From Hymenoscyphus infarciens (lineage: Eukaryota; Ascomycota; Leotiomycetes; Helotiales; Helotiaceae), in assembly GCA_001414345.1 (NCBI GenBank), contig LLCB01000020.1, positions 186,001 through 250,000 on the forward strand: DNA of 64,000 nt, in the 5' to 3' direction. Positions within the stretch are counted from its first letter, which is position 1. Every line of letters starts with the position of its first letter. This document shows, one piece after another, positions 46,441-58,695 of the stretch. The notes under the pieces were generated by a model that saw nothing but the letters and a program-made list of their open reading frames with translations, had not been told where the DNA came from and did no database searches. The position numbers were made by a program, and so were the translations under genes.

Positions 46441-47051
46441 GGTGTAGGTTGGTGTTGGGTCTCGGGTTTGAAGGGGAGAGGAACTTGGAGGGTAGATTGG
46501 GGAGTACTATGGTGGTGATTTAGAACTGTTTATTGCTGTTGAGAAGTTTTTTTGAACAAAAAAATGGTTCTGTTTTTTCTGGGAGGAATGTTGTTTAGTA
46601 TTTGGGGCACACCATCTCTGTTTTATTGTTGACAGCTAACAAGTCTGGAAACCTTGTCCAAAACTAAAAATCTGTGAATAATAACACCTAGAGAGGGACT
46701 CGGGGTTTTAGTCAAAAAGATCCAGTCATGGACTCGATCACGTATTCCTTTATTTAAAACAGTCCAGTCTCTAGGCCCAAATATGCATCTATCCTAGGGT
46801 AATTTTAATACTGCTCTGCTTCAAATTCACTATACTAAATCATACATGTTTCTCGCAGACCGATCAGACTTAAATTTTTTCAATCACTCTTTCACAATTT
46901 CACTACTAGTCTATGGCAATTTTAAATATTCAATATTACGATTGTACTTTAAGGGAAAGGGGGCCCGGGGTTTACCTCTCATTTTTTGCCTCTCCTCTTC
47001 TTCTTCTATACCTAGTCTACTGTCACTCTAGTATGTAGTTTTATCTACTAA
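46441..47051. other. Intergenic
   Basis: No gene recognised; moderately AT-rich. Confidence 0.5.
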
Positions 47052-47495
47052 CTAGTGTTCAAGTTTGCCACAAAACCTCAAGATCCAGAGGAATTTGAGG
47101 TGGTGGAAGAGGAGAAATAGAACAAACATAAGCGCTATCGTTTTTCCGCTGGAAAAGAAGCCCAAAGAAGGACGGGTATCTCTCTCTCTCCGACGCGCTT
47201 TATTTTCGATAGGCGGTCTGAGAGTTAGGGCCAGCGGACGAGGAGTAGTAACGTCTCTCAAAGCAGGACTCTTGGGAGGCAGAGGCATCGAAAGTACCTC
47301 TGAGATAGCAGTGTCACTCATGGATATCGGCTCCTTCAAATCGCACTTTGCGCATATGTTGTTAGTCATTGGTTGCTCACCATTCTGACACAGAGGTCTC
47401 TTGGACTTGAGTGTCTTCCTTACTACGGCCCTGACTCTTCGAGTTCGTGCTCGGGCTCTGGTGACTAGATTCGTGGTGTTCGTAAAGGGTGTCAT
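47052..47495 (-). CDS. Diverged cluster member, broken ribbon plus C-terminal hydrophobic segment
   Basis: I place the start at ATG 47495 (MTPFTNTTNLVTRARARTRR) because it aligns with the family start; the frame also opens at 47576. The basic helix is intact, but the ribbon reads C-Q-N-G-E-Q-P with the second cysteine missing (a one-codon loss against C-Q-T-C-G-E-P), followed by an intact C-A-K-C-D. After a proline-rich middle the end contains TIALMFVLFLLFHH, long and hydrophobic enough for a membrane segment, found in no other member. With one knuckle lost, ordinary zinc binding is unlikely. It is either a tail-anchored derivative or a decaying gene. Confidence 0.5.
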   Translation of the reverse strand: MTPFTNTTNLVTRARARTRRVRAVVRKTLKSKRPLCQNGEQPMTNNICAKCDLKEPISMSDTAISEVLSMPLPPKSPALRDVTTPRPLALTLRPPIENKARRRERDTRPSLGFFSSGKTIALMFVLFLLFHHLKFLWILRFCGKLEH

Positions 47496-47938
47496 GGTAA
47501 TAGCTTGTAATAGTATCACTTTGGAGGAAGAATACTTCTCTTGGGGGGAATTTTGAGACATATTTACGCTTTTCACTTACAATTGTCCAGGAAAGGTGTT
47601 TAGTTGTTCCTTGAGTTTAACAAGCTGTTTAACTCTTGGCGTCAATATTTACCTTGTCTGTAGTTGTATTTAGCTAAGTTGTCTTTCAGTGGCCTTCGAA
47701 ACTTGAAAAAGAGAAGTATGACTTTGTTTAGCGTCACAAAATTGTTTACACTGTTACTAATTAAATACTTCTCAAAACTTATTTTTTCCCCACAGGAAAC
47801 TTGATTGAAATCTTTTATACACCAATCACGTAATTTCGAATAGTCTTCACTTTAATTACCACTGTTTACTTCATATAACTTCTAGAATTTCATTCCAGAC
47901 AAATCGAAACCTAGATTGTTTCCGAACTCTTCAGAATA
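47496..47938. other. Intergenic
   Basis: AT-rich spacer between the diverged paralogue and the MITE at 47939. Nothing else seen. Confidence 0.5.
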
Positions 47939-48471
47939 CAGTGAGTTACGAGTTAAGCTTGAATTTGCCCACTTTTTTTATAATCCGAGCTTTTTTTTTC
48001 AAAGCTTTGTCCCTCTTTTCTTTAGAAGACAGAAAATAAAAGTACTCTAAAAGAGACGAGGCTAGCTAGAAAGAAGCGCTATATCTAATTATCTCTCTTC
48101 TATATTACTTATTAATTTAAAGTAAGTATAATAAATATAAACTAAAAAATAGATAATTCTTAAAAAAAAAAACCCTTTTTTTGAAAATTTTTCACTAACT
48201 CTATAAGGTTAATAAGGTCGATAAGGTACGCCAAGACCTTATAAAATTAAGACAGATATAAAATTGTCTGTTTTTGTTATATAAAGTTTATAGAGTAATA
48301 GAGGATATATAGAGCTCTCGTTTTCTGTTATCTAGAGTATACTAATATATATTATTATTAATAAATAGGCGAAAGAGTGCCTAAAAAAGGGGGAAATCAA
48401 GGACTTTTTCAAAAAGCTCAGATCATAAAAAAAGTGGGCAAATTCAAGCTTAACTCGCAACGATAACACTA
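47939..48471. mobile_element. ~530-bp MITE sharing its tip with the 43052 element
   Basis: The left end is TA then CAGTGAGTTACGAGTTAAGC; the right arm (about 48394-48460) is complementary through GAATTTGCCCACTTTTTTTA. The tip CAGYGAGTTRCGAGTTAAGC matches the 43052 element while the rest differs, so both were probably moved by one transposase. The right tip has a few extra bases before CACTA, so that border is uncertain by about 10 bp. Confidence 0.75.
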
Positions 48472-48651
48472 ACGGTTAAGCTCTAAACCTATAGAGTTAA
48501 CCATAACTCTATCACATTTCTTTCAACAATCACATATAGCAAATGATGTCAACTATCCAAAGTTCATCTATTTGATCATTAATATTTATTTACTCTAAGT
48601 GCGCAAAAAAAAAAGGCTGGAGTACTTGGTTAGTCCACAGTGATCCAAGAA

Positions 48652-48864
48652 CTACTCGTGCCTACCTTTAACAGCATCTATTGGATTCTTTCTATAGTGT
48701 CCCATAAGTTCGCGATACTTCTTTTCTACCTCCTCATTGCAGGAAAGACAACAAGTGGGATTAAAAGCCGGTGCTTCCCTCCCACAAAATCGACAAGTGG
48801 GTTTTTTCTTACGGCCCAAGCGCGTCAAAAGTCTGCTGATGTTTCCTAGGGTATGGAATTTCAT
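48652..48864 (-). CDS. Zinc-ribbon cluster member, rightmost copy (70 aa)
   Basis: MKFHTLGNISRLLTRLGRKKK then a ribbon C-R-F-C-G-R-E-A-P, ten to eleven residues between pairs, C-C-L-S-C-N (five cysteines in all), then a short charged helix (EEVEKKYRELMGHYRK). It lacks the proline-rich tail. It ends the right arm; beyond lies the transposon block. The helix after the ribbon is unlike other members. Confidence 0.6.
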   Translation of the reverse strand: MKFHTLGNISRLLTRLGRKKKPTCRFCGREAPAFNPTCCLSCNEEVEKKYRELMGHYRKNPIDAVKGRHE

Positions 48865-50339
48865 CGTTGCGGTTACTATGTGCGTGTAGATGTGGAATTA
48901 AGAATTTTTCTATGAGAGAAGGAAGAAGGCCCATATCTATCGCTCTTGAAATTCGATTGTTTACGCGGGGAGGAAATTGAGGAATTGACTCTTTCCCTTT
49001 GTTTTGTTTGAGTTAGCATTGTTTCAGAGGTGTTCGTAGTAGAGAGTCTTTCTTGTGGAACAGACGTTTATAGATGGCGGATTGCTTTTTTGTTTTTGTT
49101 TTTGTTTTTGTTTTCCGAGGAGCGAGCTACAGGCGGGAGAATATGGAAGAAGTTTCAATGGCGCGTAAGAGTCTGGTGAGATCGTTTAAAATATGGGTCG
49201 TCTAAGGAGTGACGAAAACCACAGCTGCAACAATTAAGAGAGAGCTAGGATGGGATATCCATCTGTTAAGAATCGCTGTTTTCAAGGAAGCTCTTTGATA
49301 ACTAATCCCTTTCAGTTTCAGTTTTAGGGTTATGATGTTGGTTAGACCGTTGGGTACGTACACGTTGGCTACGGAAGTATATCCCAGCTAGTAAACGAAT
49401 GATAGCTCATCATTCGTTAGGTGTTGACTTGTCGCGATGAAGAATTAGGTGTGTACATGTTCCACTCATGTTAGCTTTCTTCTCGCGTAAGATAAACTTC
49501 CTGGAGACCCAGGCTTCAGTAACTAGCACCCTGTTTCCAGGACATCACTGAAATGTTCACAGTACCAAGCTTTTATTCTATAAGCCTAGAGCCTGCTTGT
49601 TTAGAGTCGGTTGGACCATGTTAGTATAAAGGCATATGTTAGTTGGCTATGGTACCTTTATCATAACACGAGACTTTAAAAATTCCAACTTTGCGGCGTT
49701 TCCATATCAAGTATTTACAAGAGTTTCACCTCCTTATTTTCCTCATAAAATCTTCGAACAAAGACCTTCTCCCTACCCTTCCTACTAGACACCAAAAAAC
49801 TCGAACTCTTATAAAAAACTTAAACCTCTAAGATAGCAGAAACCTATAAGAGACTCAGATGCTACAAAAGTTTAGAATAAGACTAGCTAGCGTTATCTAA
49901 ATAAGTGCGATAGAGGGAACTACTATTATACTACTATAGATAGCATAAGTTTTTACAAACCAGTCTAGTCCCTTTAAAAAGTCTCTGAAAATACCTAATA
50001 CTCTTATACTTCGTCTAGTATTACAAAGACATAGAGAGAGAAGTGTCCTATTCTAATCAAGTAGATATAACAAGTACTCCTGCTTACGTCAATAGTATAC
50101 TCTATTCTAAGGAAGCTTTCCTAGTCACTCCTTCTAAGAGCTCTAAAAAGAGAAAAAAAAAAGCAATAATAAGTGTAGAAAGAGCAACGAAAGTTCTTCA
50201 CTCGGGTCAAATAAGCTAGCTAGCTGTCTAAGCTAGGTAATAATATTATAGGAGTCGTAACTTACTATAAAGGTGCCTGAAAAACAGATAGTAGGCTCGA
50301 GAAAAGGTATACGACTATCTAATCTATATATATATAGTA
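48865..50339. other. Intergenic grading into RIP-affected DNA
   Basis: TTTTTG units at 49086-49114. From about 49740 CA and TG become scarcer, marking the edge of the degraded block. No gene. Confidence 0.5.
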
Positions 50340-51565
50340 CTAGTAAGTTATAAGTTAAGCTTCTCTAGTTTTAAAAAGCGAGGAAAAGCTAAGAAAAAGT
50401 TTTAAAAAGTCTATATTTTAGAAAACAATAGTAGTATTACTAGTAGTATCTAGAGTAATATTATACTACTATAATATATTCTTGAAAATAGAGTTTAATA
50501 TATACTATTTACACTATATAATTCTAATAATATTTAATTATATTACTATTAATATTAGATAATACTATAGTGTTACTAAGCCTGTCAGTTTTAAGCCTTT
50601 TAGTACTTTTTACTCTAATTTAGATTTAGATTTTAATCTTACTTATATTTAGTCTTCTACTTTGGAATTATATAATATAACGTATAAAGTAAAAAGTATA
50701 TATCTAAATAACTAGATTTATAGATCTAATTAAATAGTATACTTTAAAAAAATTATTATATTAATAGCTTCTAATATAGTCTTAAAATTTTTATATATAG
50801 CTTATCTTAATAAAAGTGAGAATAGCTTTATTTTTAGAGTTTAGTATACGAGTTATTAAATAGTATACGATTAGTACTATTATAATATTAAATAAGTAGT
50901 ATAGTATAGTAAAAATATTAGATTTAAGAATAAATATATACTATTTAAATATCGGTAATTAATATAAATACTACTTTTTTAATTAGTAAAGATAGAGATA
51001 CTATCTAATTAATTTATTTCTAATTAAAATTACTACTTTTATACTATTTACTTATTTTATATACTTCTAGTACGTTTTTTAGTATATTTGTTATTTATTT
51101 AATCTAAGTAAATAGTAGTATTTATATCTAAAATAGATAGTCTTTATATTAGTATAAGATAACTCTTAAACTTCTAACTAATCTTAAGATCTACTACTAT
51201 ATACTCTTTCAAATCGTAATAGCGCGAGGTATTAGTTTTTAGTAGTATATTCTATATATATTAAGAGTATTAATATACTTGTTTTAGTATTGTTTTTAGA
51301 AATATCTTTACTTAGAGAAGGTCTTTAATTCTATATATACTTAGTTACTATTTACTATTTTTAGACGAGAATTTACCTAAAAAGAGTAAAGAGTAACTAA
51401 TAGATATACTAGTATTTTACTAATATAAATACTACTATTTTATTTCTAATAGAAATACTACTATTTCTAATTTATTATTTTAGTAGTATTTCTATTCGAA
51501 ATAAATTAATTAGATAGTATTTCTATCTTTAATAATTAGAGCGTCCTAGTAGAGCGTCCTATATA
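50340..51565. mobile_element. RIP-degraded repeat with a third copy of the MITE-type tip
   Basis: AGTAAGTTATAAGTTAAGC near 50342 is the CAGTGAGTTACGAGTTAAGC tip after C-to-T changes. The right end is not recognisable. The stretch nearly lacks CA/TG and has stops in all frames. Confidence 0.4.
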
Positions 51566-51848
51566 TACTAAAAGTCAGAAACGACGACTAAATCGCAAAT
51601 CGTAAATCGTAAATCGTAAATTATAAATCGTAAATTATAAAAGTTATATAATTAATAAATAATTATAAAAGGTATTAAATATTAAATTAAAACATATTAG
51701 AGTAAAAGATATATATATATAATATAAAAAGACTATATAAATCGACTTTTATTACTATAATAAGTTCCTAAATTATGTCTTAAAACTAGGCCTTTTTTAA
51801 ACTAATTACTCTAGATTACTTAATATTAAAGTAATTAGCTTACTTTAA

Positions 51849-51956
51849 AAGCTTAAATAATCTTAATTTAAGATTATTTAAGCACTTTTAACTACTTTTC
51901 TCAATTATATACTAATTTCCTAATTAAAGTTAGTACTATTTATTTTATAAGCTAAA
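51849..51956. repeat. Direct repeat copy 1 with palindromic core
   Basis: CTTAAATAATCTTAA and its complement TTAAGATTATTTAAG are adjacent, followed by AATTATATACTAATT and CCTAATTA. The same block, same orientation, recurs at 57670-57768. The pair may mark the ends of an element nested in the 6.7-kb transposon. Confidence 0.6.
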
Positions 51957-51987
51957 AAGTATACTTACCTTATATACTAACTCTCTT

Positions 51988-52380
51988 ATATCGCTCCTTT
52001 CTTTAAATACTATATACTACTCTCTATTATTCCTTCTTTTAAAAGTACTATCCTACTATTATATATACTCTCTCTTTCTTCTTAAATTTAAGTACTAACG
52101 ACAATAGGAGAAAGAAGAGAATAATCTCTAGTAGTAGCCTTAGACATCTATTAAAGTACGATATCCTTAGTAGTAGAACCTCTTAAGATAAATTAAATTA
52201 GTCGCTCCTTTCTTTAAATACTACTCTATATTATTCCTTCCTTTAAAAGTACTATTCTACTACTATATATACTCTCTCTTCTCTCTTAAATTTAAGTACT
52301 AATAATAATAGGAGAAAGAAGAGGATAATCTCTAGTAGTAGCTCTAAATATCTATTAAAGTATAATATTCTTAGTAGTAG
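51988..52380. repeat. Tandem duplication, unit about 210 bp
   Basis: Two units begin at 'TCGCTCCTTTCTTTAAATAC' (about 51988 and 52202) and share ACTACTCT, TTAAATTTAAGTACTAA and TCTCTAGTAGTAG in order. They differ mostly by transitions, as expected when a duplication is hit by RIP. Confidence 0.7.
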
Positions 52381-55300
52381 TATTATAGTATAATAATCCT
52401 AGAATTTCAAGTATAGTAGAAAGTATAAAAAGAGCGATTTTGAGCATATAATAGAAGCTTAAATATACTACGTTAGTTTATCGATTTAGAGCTATATAAG
52501 GTGTTTATAGAGGAGTTATACTAAAAGGAAGTTCTTACTTAAGAGATATATAATATCCTTAAAAGTAAGTATAATATCAACGTCTCTAATACTACTCTTA
52601 AGCTCTAAATTAATATAGAGTAGAACCTTTACTAGTATAAAAAAAGTAAGACTACTTTTACCTTATATATATAAGTAGTATATCTCTTTAAAGATATAGA
52701 ATTGTCTAATTCAAGTATAGTATATATATTAAATTATAAGAGCTTTATAATTAAGCCTTAGAGGCTCTAAAGATTATAATTCAAGATAGACCTTCGACGT
52801 TAAAAGTTTCTTATATAGAAAGAGTATAAAGAGCTAAAGGCTATTCTTTAGTATAAGATCTACGAATATAGCTACTTTAGTATTATAAGGAGCTTTAGCC
52901 TTAGGTTTCTCTATATATACCTTAATACTTATAGTGTTAATAGAGATAGAGATAAAAGATAAGGCTAGAATAAGATTTAAAAGGTACTATTAAAGGTTAA
53001 TAAGAAGAGGTATAATCGTAGGTTATAAGAGATTAAGAATACTTATAGTAAATATATTATACTAGAGCCTAATTTTATATAGAGTATCGACAGATATTAT
53101 AAATTAAGGTTCGTTAGTATTGAGATATATACTAGTATTAATATCTACGCTCGATTTCTCTCTTAGAGCTATTATAGTATCTTGAATAATATAGTAGTAT
53201 CTACTTTATAGTAATATAGCGATACTATAAGTAGCCTTAGAAAGATACTATACTATATATAATCGGATTAAGGATTAGAATCTCTAATAATAGTAGACGC
53301 TTACTATATACTTCGTTAATAATAAGCTATAGAAAGTAGTAAGAAGCTATACTAATTTTCAGACCTATATTAGTTTAGTACTTCTATAACTAACTAATGT
53401 ATTAAGGCTTAGTAAGGACAGCTTATAAAAGAGTCTCTAAATAAGTAGAAGATATACTTCTAGAGTATTTATAAAAAGAGGTTATTTTCTAAAAAGAGCC
53501 TCTCTAATATAATCGCTATATTATATATATATATTCTAATTATTTAAAAGGAGCTTTAAACGTTTATATATATATAGAATCGCTATTATATTCATACTAA
53601 TACTAATTAAGAGTATAAGATACTAAGAGTGTTATAAACTAACTTTTACTATCTTAGAAGTAAAGAGTATCTAGTAGAGGATTATAGTATTAAGATGCTT
53701 ACTAAGAAGTTTACTAAGCTTTAGGAATTATATAAGAATTAAGATATTAATATATATTTGCTTTAGATAACTCTAGAGTAGTATAAAATAAAATTATTAG
53801 TATATAGATATATACTACTAATTAATAAGATAATATATACTAAAGAGAGGGAAACTTATACTATAGTATACTTAGATTTAAGAGTAGAATTATTAGCGTA
53901 TATCTAAGAAAGTAATTTAGTAGGATTAGGCCTTTTAAGTAAGCTAGAGAGAGTATATAAGTAGAAGCTATACTCTAAGGTAGCTTAAGGATTAAAGGAA
54001 GCTAGAGAGGCTAATTAAGATAAATTTAGTATATACTTTAGTAATAAAGGTAGAAGCGATTAAGCAACGAACATAGTACTAGATTATCTATATAATAGCG
54101 ACTTCTTAGACAAGGAATTAGAGGAGTTAGATAACGAATTAGATAAGGATTTAAAGAAGTATATAACTAATAGATATACCTCGTTAGTTGAAGATAATTT
54201 AGAAGGAGATTTAGAAACAGATATTAGTAGATAAATTTATATTTAATTAATCTATTTTAAAGGCTATTAATTTATTCTTAGGATTAAGCCTCCTTCTTTA
54301 TAGAGCCCTTCTACTAATAGATAGTATTAAACGTCGTTATTATAGTAGAGAGCTTTAATAATTCTAATCCTAGGTTGTTTACTAAAAGATAGTCTTTTAA
54401 GTCTATTTAAAGAGTAAGGTTTTAAATTCTTAATCCTCTCTCTCTCTATTAGTAACCTTATACTTAATATATATTCTTAGCTATATTAGTAACTCTAGGA
54501 TTATAGTATTATAATCTACTAACTAATTATAGACTCTATAACGGTTTATAATTATAATTACCTATTAGCTAGAGTAAATAGAACGTTGATAAAGAGTAAT
54601 ATAACGAAGGAAGTATATATTACTATCTATAAAAGACGTAGAGAGTTAGCTAGTAGCGTTGCTTTTACTATCTATAATTAATAAGTAAATAAATATATTA
54701 AACTAGAAATAAACCTATACTAAATATAGACTAAGCTCTAAATCTAAAATTTATATATTTCAAGTATAAAAAAAGGCTTAACATAACTCTAAAAAAGAAT
54801 AGATATGTTTATTAACTTTTGATTAAAATTAGAAGTGATTTATATAAGGTTATAGATATAGTTATAGATATATAATTCTCTAAGTACTTAGAAAGAGGGG
54901 ATTTTAGTAGAGTAAACCTACGAACTATAACTGTTAATACTAAGCTTAATTTATAAATTACTTACTACTATTAATAAAAGTTAGTAATCTTAGACTTTTA
55001 AATCTTTAAAAAATCGTAATATTATAGGTTCTACGTCTATTAAGTTCTAGTTAGCTTTATAGATATAAATAATACTATTCTATACCTAAATTAAAAGTAA
55101 AAGAATTAATTCAGAATATTATGTTTTTAAGCTATTTTAAGTATATAGATTACTAACTTTTATTAGTAGTAGTAAATAATTTACAAATTAGGCTTAGCGT
55201 TAATCGCTTACTTTTAGAACCTCCTTAGTCTCTAGAAGAGGTTTCTGAGCTAGCCTCTAAGTAGTTGCTTAAATTAGAATATTCTTTAATTTAGCCTTAT

Positions 55301-57669
55301 TTATATCTACTCTTATAAATACTTATAAAATAGTAAATAAAGTCTTAGCCTTTATAGAGGATAATATACTATATAACTAGTAATTATTTAATATATGCTA
55401 GAATAGTGTATTAGAGCCTTATAAATAGTACTAAAAGTAAGAAGTAAGGTGTAAAAGGTTATATAGTTTAAGTAGAATAGTTCTCTGATTTTCTTACTTT
55501 TATTCTATTACTTTTACTTATATTTTTAGAAGCTCTATATCTACTACTCTATAATACTAAAAACACGCTAGAATACTTTAATATTAGTCTTTTAAATACT
55601 TAGAAGTCTAAGCTCCTTATTCTAAGGGTTTAAAGCTTAAAGTATACCTTTATTACTTCTTAGTAAACCTAGTAAGTACTCTAGAAAATCACATATCTAC
55701 GCTTTCTTAGAAGCTCTCTAATAATAAGATTAAGAACTATCTATAAAAAGTAAAGAACTACTCTATAAAAGCTATAATATAAAGCTCTAATAGTTAAGAG
55801 AAGAAATAATAGTTAATTATAGAGTTTAGAAGGAAGTAAGAGACTACTATAGAACGTTCTACTACTAACTACTCTACTCTTATTATTAAGTAAAAGAAGG
55901 ATAAATTAGCTATAGCTAGAGAGCGAGCTATCTAGAAAGAAAAGACTAGAGCTAGATAATCCTTTTTTATAAAAGCTCTTAGTAAGACTAAAACAATTAG
56001 AGCAAAAGTACGTAAGAAGGGATTTATCTCTAATAAGAAAAAGACTAAAAGTAAGTAATACTCTTAAATTTAATATATACTACTAATTAGTATAGGCTCC
56101 TTAGCTCCTTCTTCTCTAATCTATAAGGCGCTAAAGCCTGTCTCTGTTACTAAAATCTATATTTAAGTAGCTCTATATATCTATATATATATAACAAGTA
56201 CTAAGGACTTCTCTACTACTAAGAGTATCTTTACAATTATATATACTTCTATAGTATAACGTAATAAGATAGTTAGAGTATAAATTAATAACGACTTTCT
56301 ATTTTAGATATCTTACTTATCTACTAGTAACTCTAAGAATCTATTTAACTTTAAATTAGTACTCTAGAATATATAGGTTAAAAGGTTCGTTATTAAGCTC
56401 TTAGAGAATATCTACTATATAATCTCTACTTTTAGTAGGTAGGATTCTATTAATATACTACTTCTTATTAATAAGATAGAAGACGTCTTTCTAGCTATAA
56501 ACGTTACTATTAGGAAGAGGAAAGCTAAGTAATTAAGTACTATAGATTATAAGAAGGTAGATAATATATAAGCTCTTATATAATACTTTAATTTATTAAA
56601 AGGTTCTACTAATAAAAAGTACTATAAAGTATACGTAGTATTTAATAGCTATACTAATAATAAGCTCTAATCTTCTAAAAAGAGGTAATCTATTATACTC
56701 TTATAAGATACTTAAGAACTACTAATTCTACTTTAACTCTTAGCGTCTATTAAGGTATCTAACAACGAGCCTATTATACTTAAAGATAATACTTAGAATA
56801 GAGAAAGAGATACTAGGCCTATACTATTACTAGGGGATAGTACTAGTACTAGAGTAAGTATAATATTAGTAGACGATTTAGAATTAGACAATCTTCTAGA
56901 GATATTTATAATTATTACTACTTACTTAGAAGACTACTTTATAATTATTACTACTTATTTAAAAGAGGAAGACAATAGAGATAATAATTCTAGAGAGGGT
57001 TTTAAGAGTAATATAGGAAGTAAGAATATAGATATAGATATAGATATAGAGAAGGATACTAATAGTAAAGGAGTATTAACCTCGAGCTTATACTTATTAT
57101 TACCTCTTATAGAAGATAAGAAGAAGAAGAGCTTAATAATACCTACTAAGTTAAATATGCTAGAAAAAGTAGATAAGGTAGTATAATAATAGGTAGATAT
57201 AGACGAGTAAATTATAAGAGATCTTAATACTTAATTATATATAGATATTAATACTACTATCGTTAAAAGTAGGCTTAAATTAATTAATAAGAAAGAGTAA
57301 TTAAAACTTAATTAAGAGCTTAATAAGAGAGTCTCTAATTTACTCTTACTTACTCCTCTTATACCTACGAATATACTAGTAAGTAAAATAATATCTACTA
57401 CTATAATTACTTCTATAAATAGTCTTAATTTAAAGAAAAAGAGAAGAGATACTCTCTCTTAAATAACTCTTACTAATTAACTCTCTTATACTACTAAAAA
57501 GGTTAGAATTATATATAGTAAGTATAATAAGAAGAGAGATAAGAAGTAAGAATATATAGTAGTAGATACTTTAAATATAGATACTAGGAGGATTATCTAT
57601 AATATCTTAATTTTATTACTACTTTTTAGTTACTTTTTACTACCTTTACTCTCCTTTTACTCTCTTTAC

Positions 57670-57768
57670 TAAAGTGCTTAAATAATTATAATTTAAGATT
57701 ATTTAAGTACTTTAAATACTACTTTACTAATTATATACTAATTACCTAATTAGACTTAGTATCTCTTA
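57670..57768. repeat. Direct repeat copy 2 with palindromic core
   Basis: Matches 51849-51956 in the same orientation: GCTTAAATAATTATAATT, AAGATTATTTAAG, AATTATATACTAATT and CCTAATTA in order. Confidence 0.6.
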
Positions 57769-58321
57769 CTCTTAGGTTAAATTATATTAGTACTTATAAT
57801 ATTAAAAGTCTTAATTATCTCTTTTCCTCTCTTGTTTATTAAGTACTTATATAACGTTATTATTTATACTAAGTATATATATTACTTTTAATAATTTATA
57901 ATATTTTTAATAATAGATTTAAAGTTATATTACACTTATATTTAATATAGTACTAAGTAGTATATATTAATAAAGAGTAAGTAGTAAGCAATTATAATAT
58001 ATATACTATATTACCTTCTACTTTCTACTCTCGCTTATACTTAAATTTTATGATTTAAGCTTTACGATTTAAGTATTACAAATTATAAATACTCTTACTT
58101 TAAGCTTTAAGATTACTAATTTAAGTATTTCAATTTACGTCTAAATAGCCTCTAAAAAATCTACGTTTATCGATTTATGATTTACGATTTACGATTTAGC
58201 TCTAAAAGGCTATATACTTAGAAATCTAAGCTTTACAATTTACGATTTACAATTTACGATTTGCGATTTACGATTTAGTCGATTCCAACTTTTAGTACGT
58301 ACGGGATACCGTACCTAGATA

Positions 58322-58498
58322 TACTAAAAAGTCGGAATCGACTAAATCGCAAATCGTAAATCGTAAAGTCGAGCTAAAGTAGAACTTAATAATTATATTA
58401 TCTAAGCCCTTTATTAAAAAGGGGGTAGGAGAGCATTTTACTACTTCTTCTCTAGCTGCTCTTTCCTTCTTTAGTATATTATATAAATATAAAAGTAT

Positions 58499-58597
<99 letters not shown>

Positions 58598-58695
58598 AGA
58601 GAGGGCGAGGGAGCGAGCAAACATTTCAGTGGAAAGTTTTTCCTAGCGTAGGTAAGAGGAGTTTAGCAAAAGTAGTAAACAATCCCCTCCCCCTC

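Larger units (their letters stand above)
51566..58297. mobile_element. 6.7-kb RIP-destroyed DNA transposon with ATCGTAA-repeat TIRs
   Basis: The left border is TA, CTAAAAGTCAGAAACGACG, then ACTAAATCGC and several ATCGTAA units. The right border is the complement, ending ATTTAGTCGATTCC then AACTTTTAG and TA at 58297. The arms agree for about 75 bp. TA on both sides may be the target duplication. The right subterminal region has further ATTTACG units back to 58160. Inside are two long stretches (about 52.4-54.2 and 55.2-57.6 kb) whose codon-like texture survives, with all frames full of TAA/TAG, so at least two former genes are likely. CA and TG are almost absent while CG remains, the RIP mark. 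Superfamily not resolved; the terminal design is distinctive. Confidence 0.7.

Noticed and set aside
26181..48864. CRISPR array or biosynthetic gene cluster
   Set aside because: No regularly spaced identical repeats and no synthase, tailoring or transporter genes; the repetition is of protein-coding paralogues.
58292..58624. Minus-strand open frame of about 110 codons with a long Ser-Leu run
   Set aside because: It is the translation of the (GA)n microsatellite at 58502-58594 inside degraded DNA; no gene.
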